DNA from: Bifidobacterium breve
Lineage (GTDB): Bacteria; Actinomycetota; Acidimicrobiia; Acidimicrobiales; Ilumatobacteraceae
Direction: 5' to 3'
NCBI GenBank assembly: GCA_943325435.2
Contig: CALPPK020000027.1
Location: 1 to 8,703, forward strand
DNA: 8,703 nucleotides
A model generated the notes under the pieces. It was given only the letters and a program-made list of their open reading frames with translations. It searched no databases and was not told the origin of the DNA. Of this stretch, positions 1 through 6,893 are shown piece by piece; position 1 is the first letter of the stretch; every line of letters begins with the position of its first letter. The position numbers and the translations under genes were made by a program.

Positions 1-1307
1 CCGTTCACCACCATGCTCATGGCTGCTTCTTGAGTGAGTCCACGACTCATGAGATAGAACAACTGCTCGTCTGCAATCTTTGACACTGTGGCTTCGTGAC
101 CGATCTCTGCGTCTTTTGCGCCCACTTCCATGTACGGGAATGTGCGGCTTTCGCTTTGGTCGTCAAGAATCAATGCATCACACTGCACGTGGCTCTTGCA
201 GCCGTATGCACCTTCGTCAATACGTACAAGGCCGCGGTATGCAGTGATGCCGCCGTCTTTGCTGATTGATTTCGACACGATCTTTGATGTGGTCTCTGGA
301 GCTGCGTGCACCATCTTTGCGCCTGCATCTTGATGCTGACCAGCACCTGCATACGCAACAGACAACACTTCACCAGTGGCCTTTGGCCCCATCAAGTACA
401 CGCTTGGGTACTTCATGGTGAGCTTTGAACCAATGTTTCCGTCGATCCACTCCATGTGGCCTTCTGCCTCAACGCGAGCACGCTTTGTAACAAGGTTGTA
501 CACGTTTGGTGACCAGTTCTGAATAGTTGTGTATGTCACGTGTGCGCTTGGCTTTACGACAATCTCAACAACAGCAGAGTGCAACGAGTCTTTTGTCCAT
601 ACTGGGGCTGAGCAGCCTTCGATGTAATGCACTTTCGAACCTTCGTCCGCAATGATCAGAGTGCGCTCGAATTGACCAGCGCTTTCTGAGTTAATGCGGA
701 AGTACGCCTGCAACGGCATTTCACATTCGACGCCTGGTGGAACATAAATGAATGATCCGCCGGACCATACAGATGTGTTCAGTGCAGAGAACTTGTTGTC
801 GCCGGGAGGAATAACAGTGCCGAAGTACTGCTTCACAAGGTCTGGGTATTCGCGCAATGCGGTATCCATGTCGCAGAACAAGATTCCTTGCTCTGACAAT
901 TCGTCACGGTTTCTGTGGAACACAACTTCAGATTCGTATTGAGCAGTAACACCAGCGAGGTATTTGCGCTCAGCTTCAGGAATTCCCAACTTCTCGTATG
1001 TGAGCTTCATTTGCTCTGGCAGGTCATCCCACTCATCAACTTGTTCCGTTGCTGGCTTCAGGTAATAAAAGATGTCTTGGAAATCAATATCGGGCATGTT
1101 CGTGGCAAACCACGGAGCCATCGGCTTGCGATCAAAAATTCCGAGGCTGCGAAGGCGCAACTGTGTCATCCACTTTGGCTCGCCTTTCCACCATGAGATC
1201 TGCTCTACGACGCGCTGGTTAAGGCCTTTGACAGGTTCGAAGGCATATTCAATTTCATCGCTCCAGCCGAGGCTGTACTTACTGAGATCAAGATCAAATG
1301 AGGTCAT
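1..1307 (-). CDS. sufB: Fe-S cluster assembly scaffold protein SufB, C-terminus cut by window edge
   Basis: SufB is the cytoplasmic scaffold of the SufBCD complex, on which iron-sulfur clusters are built with sulfur from a SufS-type desulfurase. Reading leftward from ATG at 1307 gives 435 open codons without a stop. The family's length is about 470-495 residues, so roughly 35-50 residues lie outside the window. Family landmarks are YIEGCSAP with Cys232 (equivalent to the Cys of E. coli YIEGCTAP), VQCDAL with Cys376 (the conserved C-terminal-core Cys), FPYMEVGAKDAEIGHEATVSK with His404-Glu405, and RGLTQEAAMSMVVNG at the edge. The start is supported by GAAGGA at 1320-1315, seven bases upstream. 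sufB leads its transcript here, and ychF is divergent, so a sufR regulator does not sit directly upstream as in mycobacteria. Further suf genes would be expected to the left. The identification is very secure. Confidence 0.97.
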   Translation of the reverse strand, partial: MTSFDLDLSKYSLGWSDEIEYAFEPVKGLNQRVVEQISWWKGEPKWMTQLRLRSLGIFDRKPMAPWFATNMPDIDFQDIFYYLKPATEQVDEWDDLPEQMKLTYEKLGIPEAERKYLAGVTAQYESEVVFHRNRDELSEQGILFCDMDTALREYPDLVKQYFGTVIPPGDNKFSALNTSVWSGGSFIYVPPGVECEMPLQAYFRINSESAGQFERTLIIADEGSKVHYIEGCSAPVWTKDSLHSAVVEIVVKPSAHVTYTTIQNWSPNVYNLVTKRARVEAEGHMEWIDGNIGSKLTMKYPSVYLMGPKATGEVLSVAYAGAGQHQDAGAKMVHAAPETTSKIVSKSISKDGGITAYRGLVRIDEGAYGCKSHVQCDALILDDQSESRTFPYMEVGAKDAEIGHEATVSKIADEQLFYLMSRGLTQEAAMSMVVN

Positions 1308-1314
1308 ATGGGAT

Positions 1315-1320
1315 TCCTTC
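1315..1320 (-). promoter_or_regulatory. ribosome binding site of sufB
   Basis: GAAGGA on the minus strand, seven bases before the ATG at 1307. It is a good Shine-Dalgarno match and fixes the sufB start. Confidence 0.7.
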
Positions 1321-1350
1321 GCTTCCTAACCACCGGATTCCCCAGGGGCT

Positions 1351-1376
1351 ATTAACACTACGGCCATAGTAACAAT
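1351..1376. promoter_or_regulatory. imperfect 26-base dyad, possible operator
   Basis: The half-sites are ATT-N3-ACTA and TAGT-N3-AAT around a central CGGCCA. Nine of thirteen mirrored positions pair (ATT/AAT, ACTA/TAGT, GG/CC). The same stretch also holds a 17-base-spaced direct repeat, TAACACT at 1353-1359 and TAACAAT at 1370-1376. It sits midway between divergent genes, where a transcription factor such as an Fe-S-sensing Suf regulator could bind. No known consensus was matched, so the regulator is unknown. Confidence 0.35.
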
Positions 1377-1415
1377 CCCCGGGCGTGAACCCACGCAGAT
1401 AGCGTCAATCCCCTC

Positions 1416-2513
1416 ATGGAATGTTTCGGTCTCGTCGGTCTCCCCAATGCAGGCAAGTCCTCGCTTTATAACGCACTCACGGGTGGCGGGGCCTTGGCTG
1501 CTCCCTACCCCTTTGCCACGAAGGATCCGAACATCGGAATCGCCAAAGTGCCAGACAACCGTTTGCTCGCTTTGTCAGAAATGTCACAGACAAAAAGCAT
1601 CGTGCATGCAGCGGTTCAAGTGGTCGACATTGGTGGTCTTGTGGAAGGCGCAAGCAAGGGTGAAGGTCTTGGCAACAAGTTTCTCGCCAACATTCGTGAA
1701 GTCGACGCGATTGTGTATGTGTTGCGCGCATTCAAAGACCCAGATGTCATGGGCCCCGATGATCCTCTTGAACATTTGCGCATTGTTGAACTTGAACTTG
1801 CACTTGCTGACTTAGAGACTGTGGAAACACGCCTCAAGCGAGTCAGCAAAACTGCACGCGTTGACAAAGGCAACCAAGAAGAAGCTGCGTTGTTGCAGCG
1901 TGCATACGATGCGTTGGCTGAAGGCCTGCCGTTGTACCGCGCTGGAATGTCAGCTGATGACCGTGAAGCACTTGCACCTCATTTCTTGCTTACAAACCGC
2001 CGCGTTCTTGCAGTGGTCAACGTTGGTGAGAATGAACTCGACACGATTCCGGCAATGGAAGCTCGTGTTCGTGCAGAACTGTGCCCTCCTGGTTCAGTTC
2101 AGGAACACGAAATTGAAGTGCTCGGCATGAGCGTGCAGATTGAAGCAGAAGCAGCTCAACTTGAGCCAGCAGACCGTGCCGAGATGCTCGAGGCGCTCGG
2201 CCTTGGTGAAGGCGCCCTGACAAAAATGGTTCGTTCTGCATTCCACCTGCTCGGTTTACGCACCTATTTCACCACCGGAGAAAAAGAGACACGTGCATGG
2301 ACTTTCCACGCAGGTGACAAAGCCCCCGTGTGTGCCGGAAAGATTCACTCTGATATTCAGCGCGGTTTCATTCGTGCCGAAGTCATTCACTGGGACGAAC
2401 TGATAGAGCTCGGATCATGGAATGCAGCCAAAGACGTTGGCAAGATTCGTTCTGAAGGCAAAGAATACGAGTTTGTTGACGGCGACGTCACCGAGTTCCG
2501 CTTTAACGTATAG
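1416..2513 (+). CDS. ychF: Ribosome-associated Obg-family ATPase YchF (OLA1 homologue)
   Basis: YchF is a cytoplasmic TRAFAC-class P-loop protein that prefers ATP to GTP and binds ribosomes; in E. coli it affects oxidative-stress responses. At 365 residues it matches the family (E. coli 363). Visible motifs are the P-loop GLPNAGKS at residues 8-15, the PFATKDPN segment near 32-39, the switch II/G3 region VDIGGLVEGASKGEGLGNKF at 70-89, and NVGE at 202-205. NVGE replaces the GTPase NKxD motif and is the basis for ATP preference in this family. A coiled-coil-like insert lies around 125-185, and the C-terminal TGS domain spans about 281-365, ending FRFNV. An in-frame TGA at 1386-1388 excludes a longer start. 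No Shine-Dalgarno precedes the ATG, so translation may be leaderless or nearly so. It heads the unit with the DUF192 gene, rsmI and the HAD gene. Confidence 0.97.
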   Translation: MECFGLVGLPNAGKSSLYNALTGGGALAAPYPFATKDPNIGIAKVPDNRLLALSEMSQTKSIVHAAVQVVDIGGLVEGASKGEGLGNKFLANIREVDAIVYVLRAFKDPDVMGPDDPLEHLRIVELELALADLETVETRLKRVSKTARVDKGNQEEAALLQRAYDALAEGLPLYRAGMSADDREALAPHFLLTNRRVLAVVNVGENELDTIPAMEARVRAELCPPGSVQEHEIEVLGMSVQIEAEAAQLEPADRAEMLEALGLGEGALTKMVRSAFHLLGLRTYFTTGEKETRAWTFHAGDKAPVCAGKIHSDIQRGFIRAEVIHWDELIELGSWNAAKDVGKIRSEGKEYEFVDGDVTEFRFNV

Positions 2514-2523
2514 GTAGCGACAC

Positions 2524-2529
2524 GGAGGT
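2524..2529 (+). promoter_or_regulatory. strong ribosome binding site of the DUF192 gene
   Basis: GGAGGT lies four bases before the ATG at 2534, just after the ychF stop. It is the strongest Shine-Dalgarno in the window and fixes the DUF192 start. Confidence 0.75.
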
Positions 2530-2533
2530 CACC

Positions 2534-2896
2534 ATGAGTGCACCACAAGAACTCGAGCCCATCTGGCTTGTCAGCAAAGGCAATGTGTTAGCAGCTGGCG
2601 TTCGTACCGTGACTCGTGCACAACGTCGTCGTGGCCTAACTGGTATTGCTGTTATTGAACAACCTCTTGTGCTTGAGCCCTGCAATTGGGTGCACACCAT
2701 TGGCATGAAAGCAACAATTGATGTTGCCTACGTTGCTTCGAACAACATCGTGATACAGACTGCAACTATGAAACCGTGGCGAGTTGGTGCTCGTATTCCT
2801 GCAACAGCACTAATTATTGAAGCTGCCGCTGGTTCATTTGAACGCTGGAACTTGCGTGTTGGTGATGAAGTAGAGGTGCGCCGTGTCGAAAGATGA
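2534..2896 (+). CDS. DUF192 family protein, cytoplasmic type
   Basis: This 120-residue protein fits the DUF192 family (Pfam PF02643), a small beta-rich fold of unproven function. Diagnostic parts in order are RAQRRRGLTG at 28-37 (family R-x-R-GLM-like), HTIGMKATIDVAYV at 54-67 (equivalent to the WMKNTxIPLDIIFI core, with Gly-Met-Lys kept), then the AAAGSFERWNLRVGDEVEV end (family ELxAG...GD.V). Many bacterial DUF192 proteins carry a signal peptide or lipobox; this one has none, so it is probably cytoplasmic. It starts 20 bases after ychF, and its last 14 bases overlap rsmI in another frame, which indicates co-transcription and probably translational coupling. Family assignment is good; function is unknown. 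Confidence 0.85.
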   Translation: MSAPQELEPIWLVSKGNVLAAGVRTVTRAQRRRGLTGIAVIEQPLVLEPCNWVHTIGMKATIDVAYVASNNIVIQTATMKPWRVGARIPATALIIEAAAGSFERWNLRVGDEVEVRRVER

Positions 2897-3743
2897 CATT
2901 GTCACTTCTGCAATTCACGCGGGCCTGTGGTTGGTTGCAACACCAATTGGCAACCTCGAAGATTTATCACCACGTGGTGCAGCAGTGTTGCGCGCAGCGA
3001 CAATTATTTGCTGCGAAGACACTCGCCACAGCGGCTCGCTTCTCAAGCGCATTGGTGCGTCACCAGAACGATTGATCGTTGCAAACGAACACACAGAACA
3101 CGATGCAATCGAATCGGTTTTGTCGTATTTGTCTACTGGCGCGATTGTGGCGCTGATCTCCGATGCAGGAACACCCGCAATTAGCGACCCAGGTGAACGT
3201 CTTGTTCGGGCAACAATTAATGCCGGGTACACCGTGCATTCAACCCCAGGGCCAGCTGCCTTTGTTATGGCTATAGCCATGAGCGGATTACCAACAGCAC
3301 GAATCGCCTTTGACGGCTTTCTGCCACGCAGCGGCAGTGAACGTCGCGAACGACTGACAGAAGTTGCTCGTGAACGCCGCACAACTGTTTTGTATGAAGC
3401 GCCTCATCGCCTAGAAAAGACTTTGGTTGACTTGGCCGAGACATGTGGCAATGACCGACTAGTTGTACTTGCACGTGAACTCACCAAACTTCATGAAGAC
3501 ATGTGGCGCGGCACGCTTGGTGATGCTGTTATTCACTCGCGCACAGTTGAACCCCGTGGAGAATACGCATTAGTAATTGCACCGGTAACTGCAGAATCTG
3601 TTGATGTTACAGATGATGACATTCGTACCGAATTGGCATTGCGTACATCTGCTGGCATCTCAAAGCGCAGCGCAGTTGATGAAGTAACCGCAGCTCTTGG
3701 CGTTTCACGCAAGCGCGTCTATGCGATTTCGGTTGCTACATGA
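2883..3743 (+). CDS. rsmI: 16S rRNA (cytidine1402-2'-O)-methyltransferase RsmI
   Basis: RsmI 2'-O-methylates C1402 of 16S rRNA in the decoding centre, using S-adenosylmethionine. The protein has the tetrapyrrole-methylase (class III) fold and is 286 residues, matching E. coli. Signature segments are TPIGNLED at 20-27, CEDTRHSG at 44-51, SDAGTPAISDPG at 93-104, TPGPAA at 121-126, and YEAPHRLEKTL from 171. The C-terminal segment SKRSAVDEVTAALGVSRKRVY forms the small helical RsmI tail domain. The start is GTG at 2883, inside the DUF192 gene, preceded by GAGGT at 2873-2877 with five bases of spacing. No earlier family-like residues are needed, because the next segment aligns with the family N-terminus. 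The stop overlaps the HAD gene start by four bases (ATGA). Confidence 0.96.
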   Translation: MSKDDIVTSAIHAGLWLVATPIGNLEDLSPRGAAVLRAATIICCEDTRHSGSLLKRIGASPERLIVANEHTEHDAIESVLSYLSTGAIVALISDAGTPAISDPGERLVRATINAGYTVHSTPGPAAFVMAIAMSGLPTARIAFDGFLPRSGSERRERLTEVARERRTTVLYEAPHRLEKTLVDLAETCGNDRLVVLARELTKLHEDMWRGTLGDAVIHSRTVEPRGEYALVIAPVTAESVDVTDDDIRTELALRTSAGISKRSAVDEVTAALGVSRKRVYAISVAT

Positions 3744-4510
3744 GCGCTCCTGATAAGACCGCAGCATTTTTTGATCTTGACCGCACTCTTATTGCGGGCT
3801 CGTCTGCATTTGTATTTGGTCGTGCTGCCTATGATGCTGGCCTTATTCGACCACGTGACTTTGCAACAGATGCATTTGCTGCACTGAAATTTCGTCTCAT
3901 TGGTTCAAGCGATACATCAAGTAGAAATGTTCGTGAGCGAATATTGGAAGCAGCTGGTGGTTCCACTCAGTCAGACCTATTGGCGCTAAACGAAGTGGTG
4001 CTTCCTGAGTTATTGGGTCTGATTCGTCCTGAAGCGCGTGCACTGATTGAACAACACCGCAATGCGGGTCGTGAAACATGGATAGTTTCCGCCTCCCCCA
4101 TTGAAATTGTTGAGCCACTTGCCATTGCACTTGAAATGACTGGTGGCATTGGCACACGTGGCGAAGTTGATAATGGCGTCTACACGGGTCGCCTTGCTGG
4201 GCCATTTTGTTACGGGCCTGGAAAAGCAGAAGCAATTGTTGCCATCGCAGCAGAGCGCAACATCAACCTTGCAGATTCGTGGTCGTATTCAGACTCAATG
4301 AGCGACGTGCCGATGATGGAACTTGTTGGTAATGCAGTGGCGGTGAACCCTGACGCACAATTATCTGCACTTGCACGTTCACGCGGGTGGCCCATTGTTG
4401 TGTTTGCTCAACGATCAAAGATGTTGGTTCGTCGAACAACAACCATCACTGCTGCTCTTATCGGGATGGCAATTACGTACTCTCTAGGCGCACGCAGCAA
4501 ACGTTCTTAG
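3740..4510 (+). CDS. HAD superfamily subfamily IB phosphatase (SerB/CicA-like) with C-terminal hydrophobic tail
   Basis: This 256-residue hydrolase carries all four HAD motifs: DLDRTL at 12-17 (nucleophile Asp12, acid/base Asp14), the Ser117 motif in IVSASPIE, Lys162 in YGPGKAEAI, and SDSMSD with Asp185 and Asp189 for Mg2+. The layout fits HAD-IB hydrolases of the phosphoserine phosphatase-like type. The substrate cannot be read from the sequence, and a true SerB role is unproven. Residues about 233-250 (TTTITAALIGMAITYSLG) are hydrophobic and followed by ARSKRS, suggesting a C-terminal membrane anchor or amphipathic helix, a tail seen in some actinobacterial members. It is translationally coupled to rsmI through ATGA. 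Its TAG stop overlaps, tail to tail, the stop of the opposing thioesterase gene, leaving no room for a terminator between them. Confidence 0.9.
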   Translation: MSAPDKTAAFFDLDRTLIAGSSAFVFGRAAYDAGLIRPRDFATDAFAALKFRLIGSSDTSSRNVRERILEAAGGSTQSDLLALNEVVLPELLGLIRPEARALIEQHRNAGRETWIVSASPIEIVEPLAIALEMTGGIGTRGEVDNGVYTGRLAGPFCYGPGKAEAIVAIAAERNINLADSWSYSDSMSDVPMMELVGNAVAVNPDAQLSALARSRGWPIVVFAQRSKMLVRRTTTITAALIGMAITYSLGARSKRS

Positions 4511-5310
4511 TCTGCGCCCAACGGTGCCAGGGCCAATTGACGACTCATAGCAACAACGTTGCCGGCAGAGTCCCACATCACGCCATCTTCTTCCCAGTAC
4601 CCACCTTGGGTGAGAGCACTTGTGAACTCGCACAGAATCGGGCCAGGTGCTGGTACTCCGCGCACATGCACAGTGAATTCAATGGTTGGTACCCACCCCT
4701 TCATGCCGAACAAGTTGAAGGTAACGGGCGGAAATGCATCAGCCGCAAGTAACAACGCCAGTGTGTCAACGGGGCGACCATCTTTAAATGCGAAGTATCC
4801 ACGCACGCGTGCGATGCCAGCAGGCTCATTTGTTGTGAAACTGATGTCATCGGGGTGAAGGCGCATATCGAGACGTGAACCGAGACCTGGAGGCATATCC
4901 GGGTTTGCCGGGCGTGTTGGGCAATCTTCAAACGCCACCATGTCTGGCATCACCAACGTGTTTGAGTGTGCCCCAATCGATGCATCAACATCGCCGAATG
5001 TTCCGATTGAACGAACTACGTCACGACCATCACGAGACATTGACGCCACAACTGTTGACAATCGCCTGCCTGCTTTCACCACTTCGCATGTTGTTGTGGC
5101 TGGACCAGCGGGTGCTGGTGACAAATAGTGCATCGAAATTGATACGGGGTGCGCACGGCCGCTCTCGGCACGCATGGCGTTGCCTACTAAAGCCAACAGG
5201 TATCCGCCATTCGCATTGCCATTGATATCCCACCGATCTTCAACGGGAGTGTCGTACACGCCATTGCCAAGTGGGGTGGGTCGTGTGGCGTTATCGAACT
5301 CAAAAGACAT
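4507..5310 (-). CDS. Acyl-CoA thioesterase-like protein (TesB-type double hotdog)
   Basis: The 267-residue product resembles the TesB-like thioesterase superfamily (4HBT_3 type), which hydrolyses acyl-CoA thioesters in the cytoplasm. The N-terminal hotdog includes NGNANGGYLLALVGNAM (about 30-46), the segment expected for the hotdog central helix. The C-terminal hotdog contains LLLAADAFPPV, TIEFTVHVR and the ending MSRQLALAP. Asp191, Thr209 or Thr213, and Gln258 lie where the TesB Asp-Thr-Gln triad would fall; this is my by-eye alignment. I start at ATG 5310 (MSFEFDNATRP). An in-frame ATG at 5391 would add 27 basic, unlike-family residues and run over the metG start. No Shine-Dalgarno is seen, but TAACCT sits 7 bases upstream, consistent with a leaderless transcript. 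Physiological substrate is unknown; fatty-acid or polyketide metabolism is possible. Confidence 0.85.
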   Translation of the reverse strand: MSFEFDNATRPTPLGNGVYDTPVEDRWDINGNANGGYLLALVGNAMRAESGRAHPVSISMHYLSPAPAGPATTTCEVVKAGRRLSTVVASMSRDGRDVVRSIGTFGDVDASIGAHSNTLVMPDMVAFEDCPTRPANPDMPPGLGSRLDMRLHPDDISFTTNEPAGIARVRGYFAFKDGRPVDTLALLLAADAFPPVTFNLFGMKGWVPTIEFTVHVRGVPAPGPILCEFTSALTQGGYWEEDGVMWDSAGNVVAMSRQLALAPLGAD

Positions 5311-5317
5311 CTGTACG

Positions 5318-5323
5318 AGGTTA
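5318..5323 (-). promoter_or_regulatory. candidate -10 box for a leaderless thioesterase transcript
   Basis: TAACCT on the minus strand ends seven bases before the ATG at 5310. This fits TANNNT placed so that transcription would begin at or next to the start codon. No good -35 was found. The short inverted repeat TTAC-GAA-GTAA at 5321-5331 overlaps it. Confidence 0.35.
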
Positions 5324-5370
5324 CGAAGTAAATGTTGCAATAAACGAACCGACGACAAGAAGCGTGGTGG

Positions 5371-5385
5371 CGTAGCCTGTCTACG
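5371..5385 (+). repeat. perfect 5-base inverted repeat abutting the metG start codon
   Basis: CGTAG and CTACG are separated by the five bases CCTGT. The right arm ends on the G of the GTG start. As DNA it could be a small operator over the candidate -10. As RNA it could form a short hairpin covering the start codon, but only if transcription begins upstream. A five-base-pair repeat can also occur by chance. Confidence 0.4.
5373..5378 (+). promoter_or_regulatory. candidate -10 box for a leaderless metG transcript
   Basis: TAGCCT ends six bases before the GTG at 5385, the ideal place for transcription to start on the start codon itself. It lies inside the inverted repeat CGTAG-CCTGT-CTACG (5371-5385). 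There is no clear -35 element. The lack of a Shine-Dalgarno at metG supports the idea indirectly. Confidence 0.35.
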
Positions 5386-6893
5386 TGGCAAAGTACTACC
5401 TCACCACTCCTATCTATTACGTCAACGCGCAGCCACATCTTGGTCACGCCTACACGACCATTGTCGCCGACGCATTAGCTAGGTGGCATCGCCTTCTCGG
5501 CGACGATGTGCATTTCCTCACCGGCACTGACGAACACGGCCTCAAGATTCAGCAAGCTGCAGAAGCTGCTGGCACTTCCCCACAAGAATTCACCGACTCC
5601 ATCGCGCCACTGTTTCAACAAGCATGGAAGCGCCTGAACATCTCGAATGATGATTTCATTCGCACCACCGAAGCGCGACACAAGGTTGGCGTGCAGAAGT
5701 TGTTGCAGGCATGTTTTGATGCTGGTGATATTGAACTCGACAAATACAGTGGTTTGTATTGCGTTCCCTGCGAGGCGTATTACACAGAAGACGACCTTGA
5801 CGGCGAGAATTGCCCCATTCACAAGCGCCCTGTACAACACGTTGAAGAAGAGAACTACTTCTTCCGCTTGTCACGCTTTGAACAACGCCTTATTGATTGG
5901 TATTCACTGCACCCAAGCGCAGTAGTGCCAGAACACCGAGTGAATGAAGTACTCGGATTCATCAAACAGGGTCTACAAGATTTTTCTGTCAGTCGTAAGA
6001 CTCTGACTTGGGGCATTCCCCTTCCGTTTGACTCGTCGCACGTTGCCTATGTGTGGTTTGACGCACTGGCCAACTACATCACCGCAATCGGATACGGCTC
6101 TGACGATGAAATGTTCAACAAATGGTGGCCAGTTGATCACCATCTCATTGGCAAAGACATCATCCGTTTCCACAATGTGTATTGGCCAGCCATGTTGATG
6201 TCAGCCGGCATTGAACCACCAACCGGTTACGCAGTCGGTGGATGGCTGCTTGTCGGCGGCGAAAAGATGTCAAAGACATCAGGCAATGTGGTGAACCCGC
6301 TTGACCTCGTTGATGAATTCGGCGTCGATGGCTTCCGTTACTACGTACTTAGCGACACCTCATACGGCAATGACGGCGACTTCACATACGAAGGTCTTGT
6401 CTCGCGTTACAACTCTGACCTTGCAAACAACCTTGGCAACCTTGCAGCCCGCATTGCTTCCGTAGTTGACAAAAAGTGTGCGGGCCTTGGCACGGCACCA
6501 AACCCGGATAGCCCATTGGCAGCCTTTGCCAAAGATGCAGTTGCTGAAACCTCTGCGTGTTGGCAACTAGTTCAGCCAAGTCGTGCTTTAGAAGCAACAT
6601 GGTCACTTATTCGTGCCACCAACGCTCACCTTGAGAATCATGAACCATGGAAAGCAGAACCGAGCGATCTGTTGAACACTGTGATGGGTGATGCACTCGA
6701 GGCCTTACGCATCGTGACACTGCTCGCATTCCCTGCAATTCCTGATACTGCTCGTGAAATTTGGCGCCGCATCGGAATGACCACGGATATTGAACAATGT
6801 CGCATTCCTACCGACACCGAGTGGGGTTTGTATCGCGCTGGTTCTCCTGTTGAAAAAGGAACACCGCTCTTTCCTCGTCGCACTGTCGCATGA
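5385..6893 (+). CDS. metG: Methionyl-tRNA synthetase, short form with one zinc knuckle
   Basis: MetRS charges initiator and elongator tRNA-Met with methionine in an ATP-dependent cytoplasmic reaction. The 502-residue class I enzyme has the HIGH motif as PHLGH at 17-21, FLTGTDEHG at 44-52, and the KMSKS loop as KMSKT at 294-298. A single zinc knuckle is formed by Cys126, Cys129, Cys143 and His146 (YCVPCEAYYTEDDL...CPIH), as in Thermus MetRS rather than the E. coli form. The helical anticodon-binding domain covers about 360-490, and no C-terminal EMAP-like tRNA-binding domain is attached. An in-frame TAG at 5373-5375 makes GTG 5385 the first possible start, and the N-terminus AKYYLTTPIYYVN fits the family. 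The stop overlaps the tatD start as ATGA. It is divergent from the thioesterase gene across a 74-base gap. Confidence 0.97.
   Translation: MAKYYLTTPIYYVNAQPHLGHAYTTIVADALARWHRLLGDDVHFLTGTDEHGLKIQQAAEAAGTSPQEFTDSIAPLFQQAWKRLNISNDDFIRTTEARHKVGVQKLLQACFDAGDIELDKYSGLYCVPCEAYYTEDDLDGENCPIHKRPVQHVEEENYFFRLSRFEQRLIDWYSLHPSAVVPEHRVNEVLGFIKQGLQDFSVSRKTLTWGIPLPFDSSHVAYVWFDALANYITAIGYGSDDEMFNKWWPVDHHLIGKDIIRFHNVYWPAMLMSAGIEPPTGYAVGGWLLVGGEKMSKTSGNVVNPLDLVDEFGVDGFRYYVLSDTSYGNDGDFTYEGLVSRYNSDLANNLGNLAARIASVVDKKCAGLGTAPNPDSPLAAFAKDAVAETSACWQLVQPSRALEATWSLIRATNAHLENHEPWKAEPSDLLNTVMGDALEALRIVTLLAFPAIPDTAREIWRRIGMTTDIEQCRIPTDTEWGLYRAGSPVEKGTPLFPRRTVA

Larger units (their letters stand above)
1308..1415. promoter_or_regulatory. 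divergent sufB/ychF promoter region
   Basis: This 108-base gap is the only place for promoters of the leftward suf genes and the rightward ychF unit. A candidate minus-strand -10, TACTAT, lies at 1371-1366 inside the dyad described separately. For ychF, TAGCGT at 1400-1405 fits the loose actinobacterial TANNNT pattern, ten bases before the ATG. No convincing -35 element is visible for either gene. The assignment of the region is positional; the exact boxes are guesses. Confidence 0.55.

Noticed and set aside
748..1329. Overlapping plus-strand open frames of 64-93 codons
   Set aside because: They lie inside sufB on the other strand, which matches the family residue by residue.
1340..1349. CCCCAGGGG-like symmetric block and CCCGGG at 1378-1383 as terminator or operator
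   Set aside because: The arms meet with a one-base or zero-base loop, there is no T-run, and such short GC palindromes are common.
2915..3382. 155-codon open frame on the minus strand opposite rsmI
   Set aside because: The plus-strand frame encodes a full RsmI with every family motif. The antisense product is basic, low in recognisable motifs, and has no upstream signals.
5311..5384. T-box riboswitch upstream of metG
   Set aside because: The gap is 74 bases, far too short for a T-box leader, and neither the T-box sequence nor a terminator hairpin is present.
5311..5391. N-terminal extension of the thioesterase starting at 5391
   Set aside because: The extra 27 residues are unlike the family, cover the whole intergenic region, and would overlap the metG start. 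The family-like N-terminus begins at 5310.
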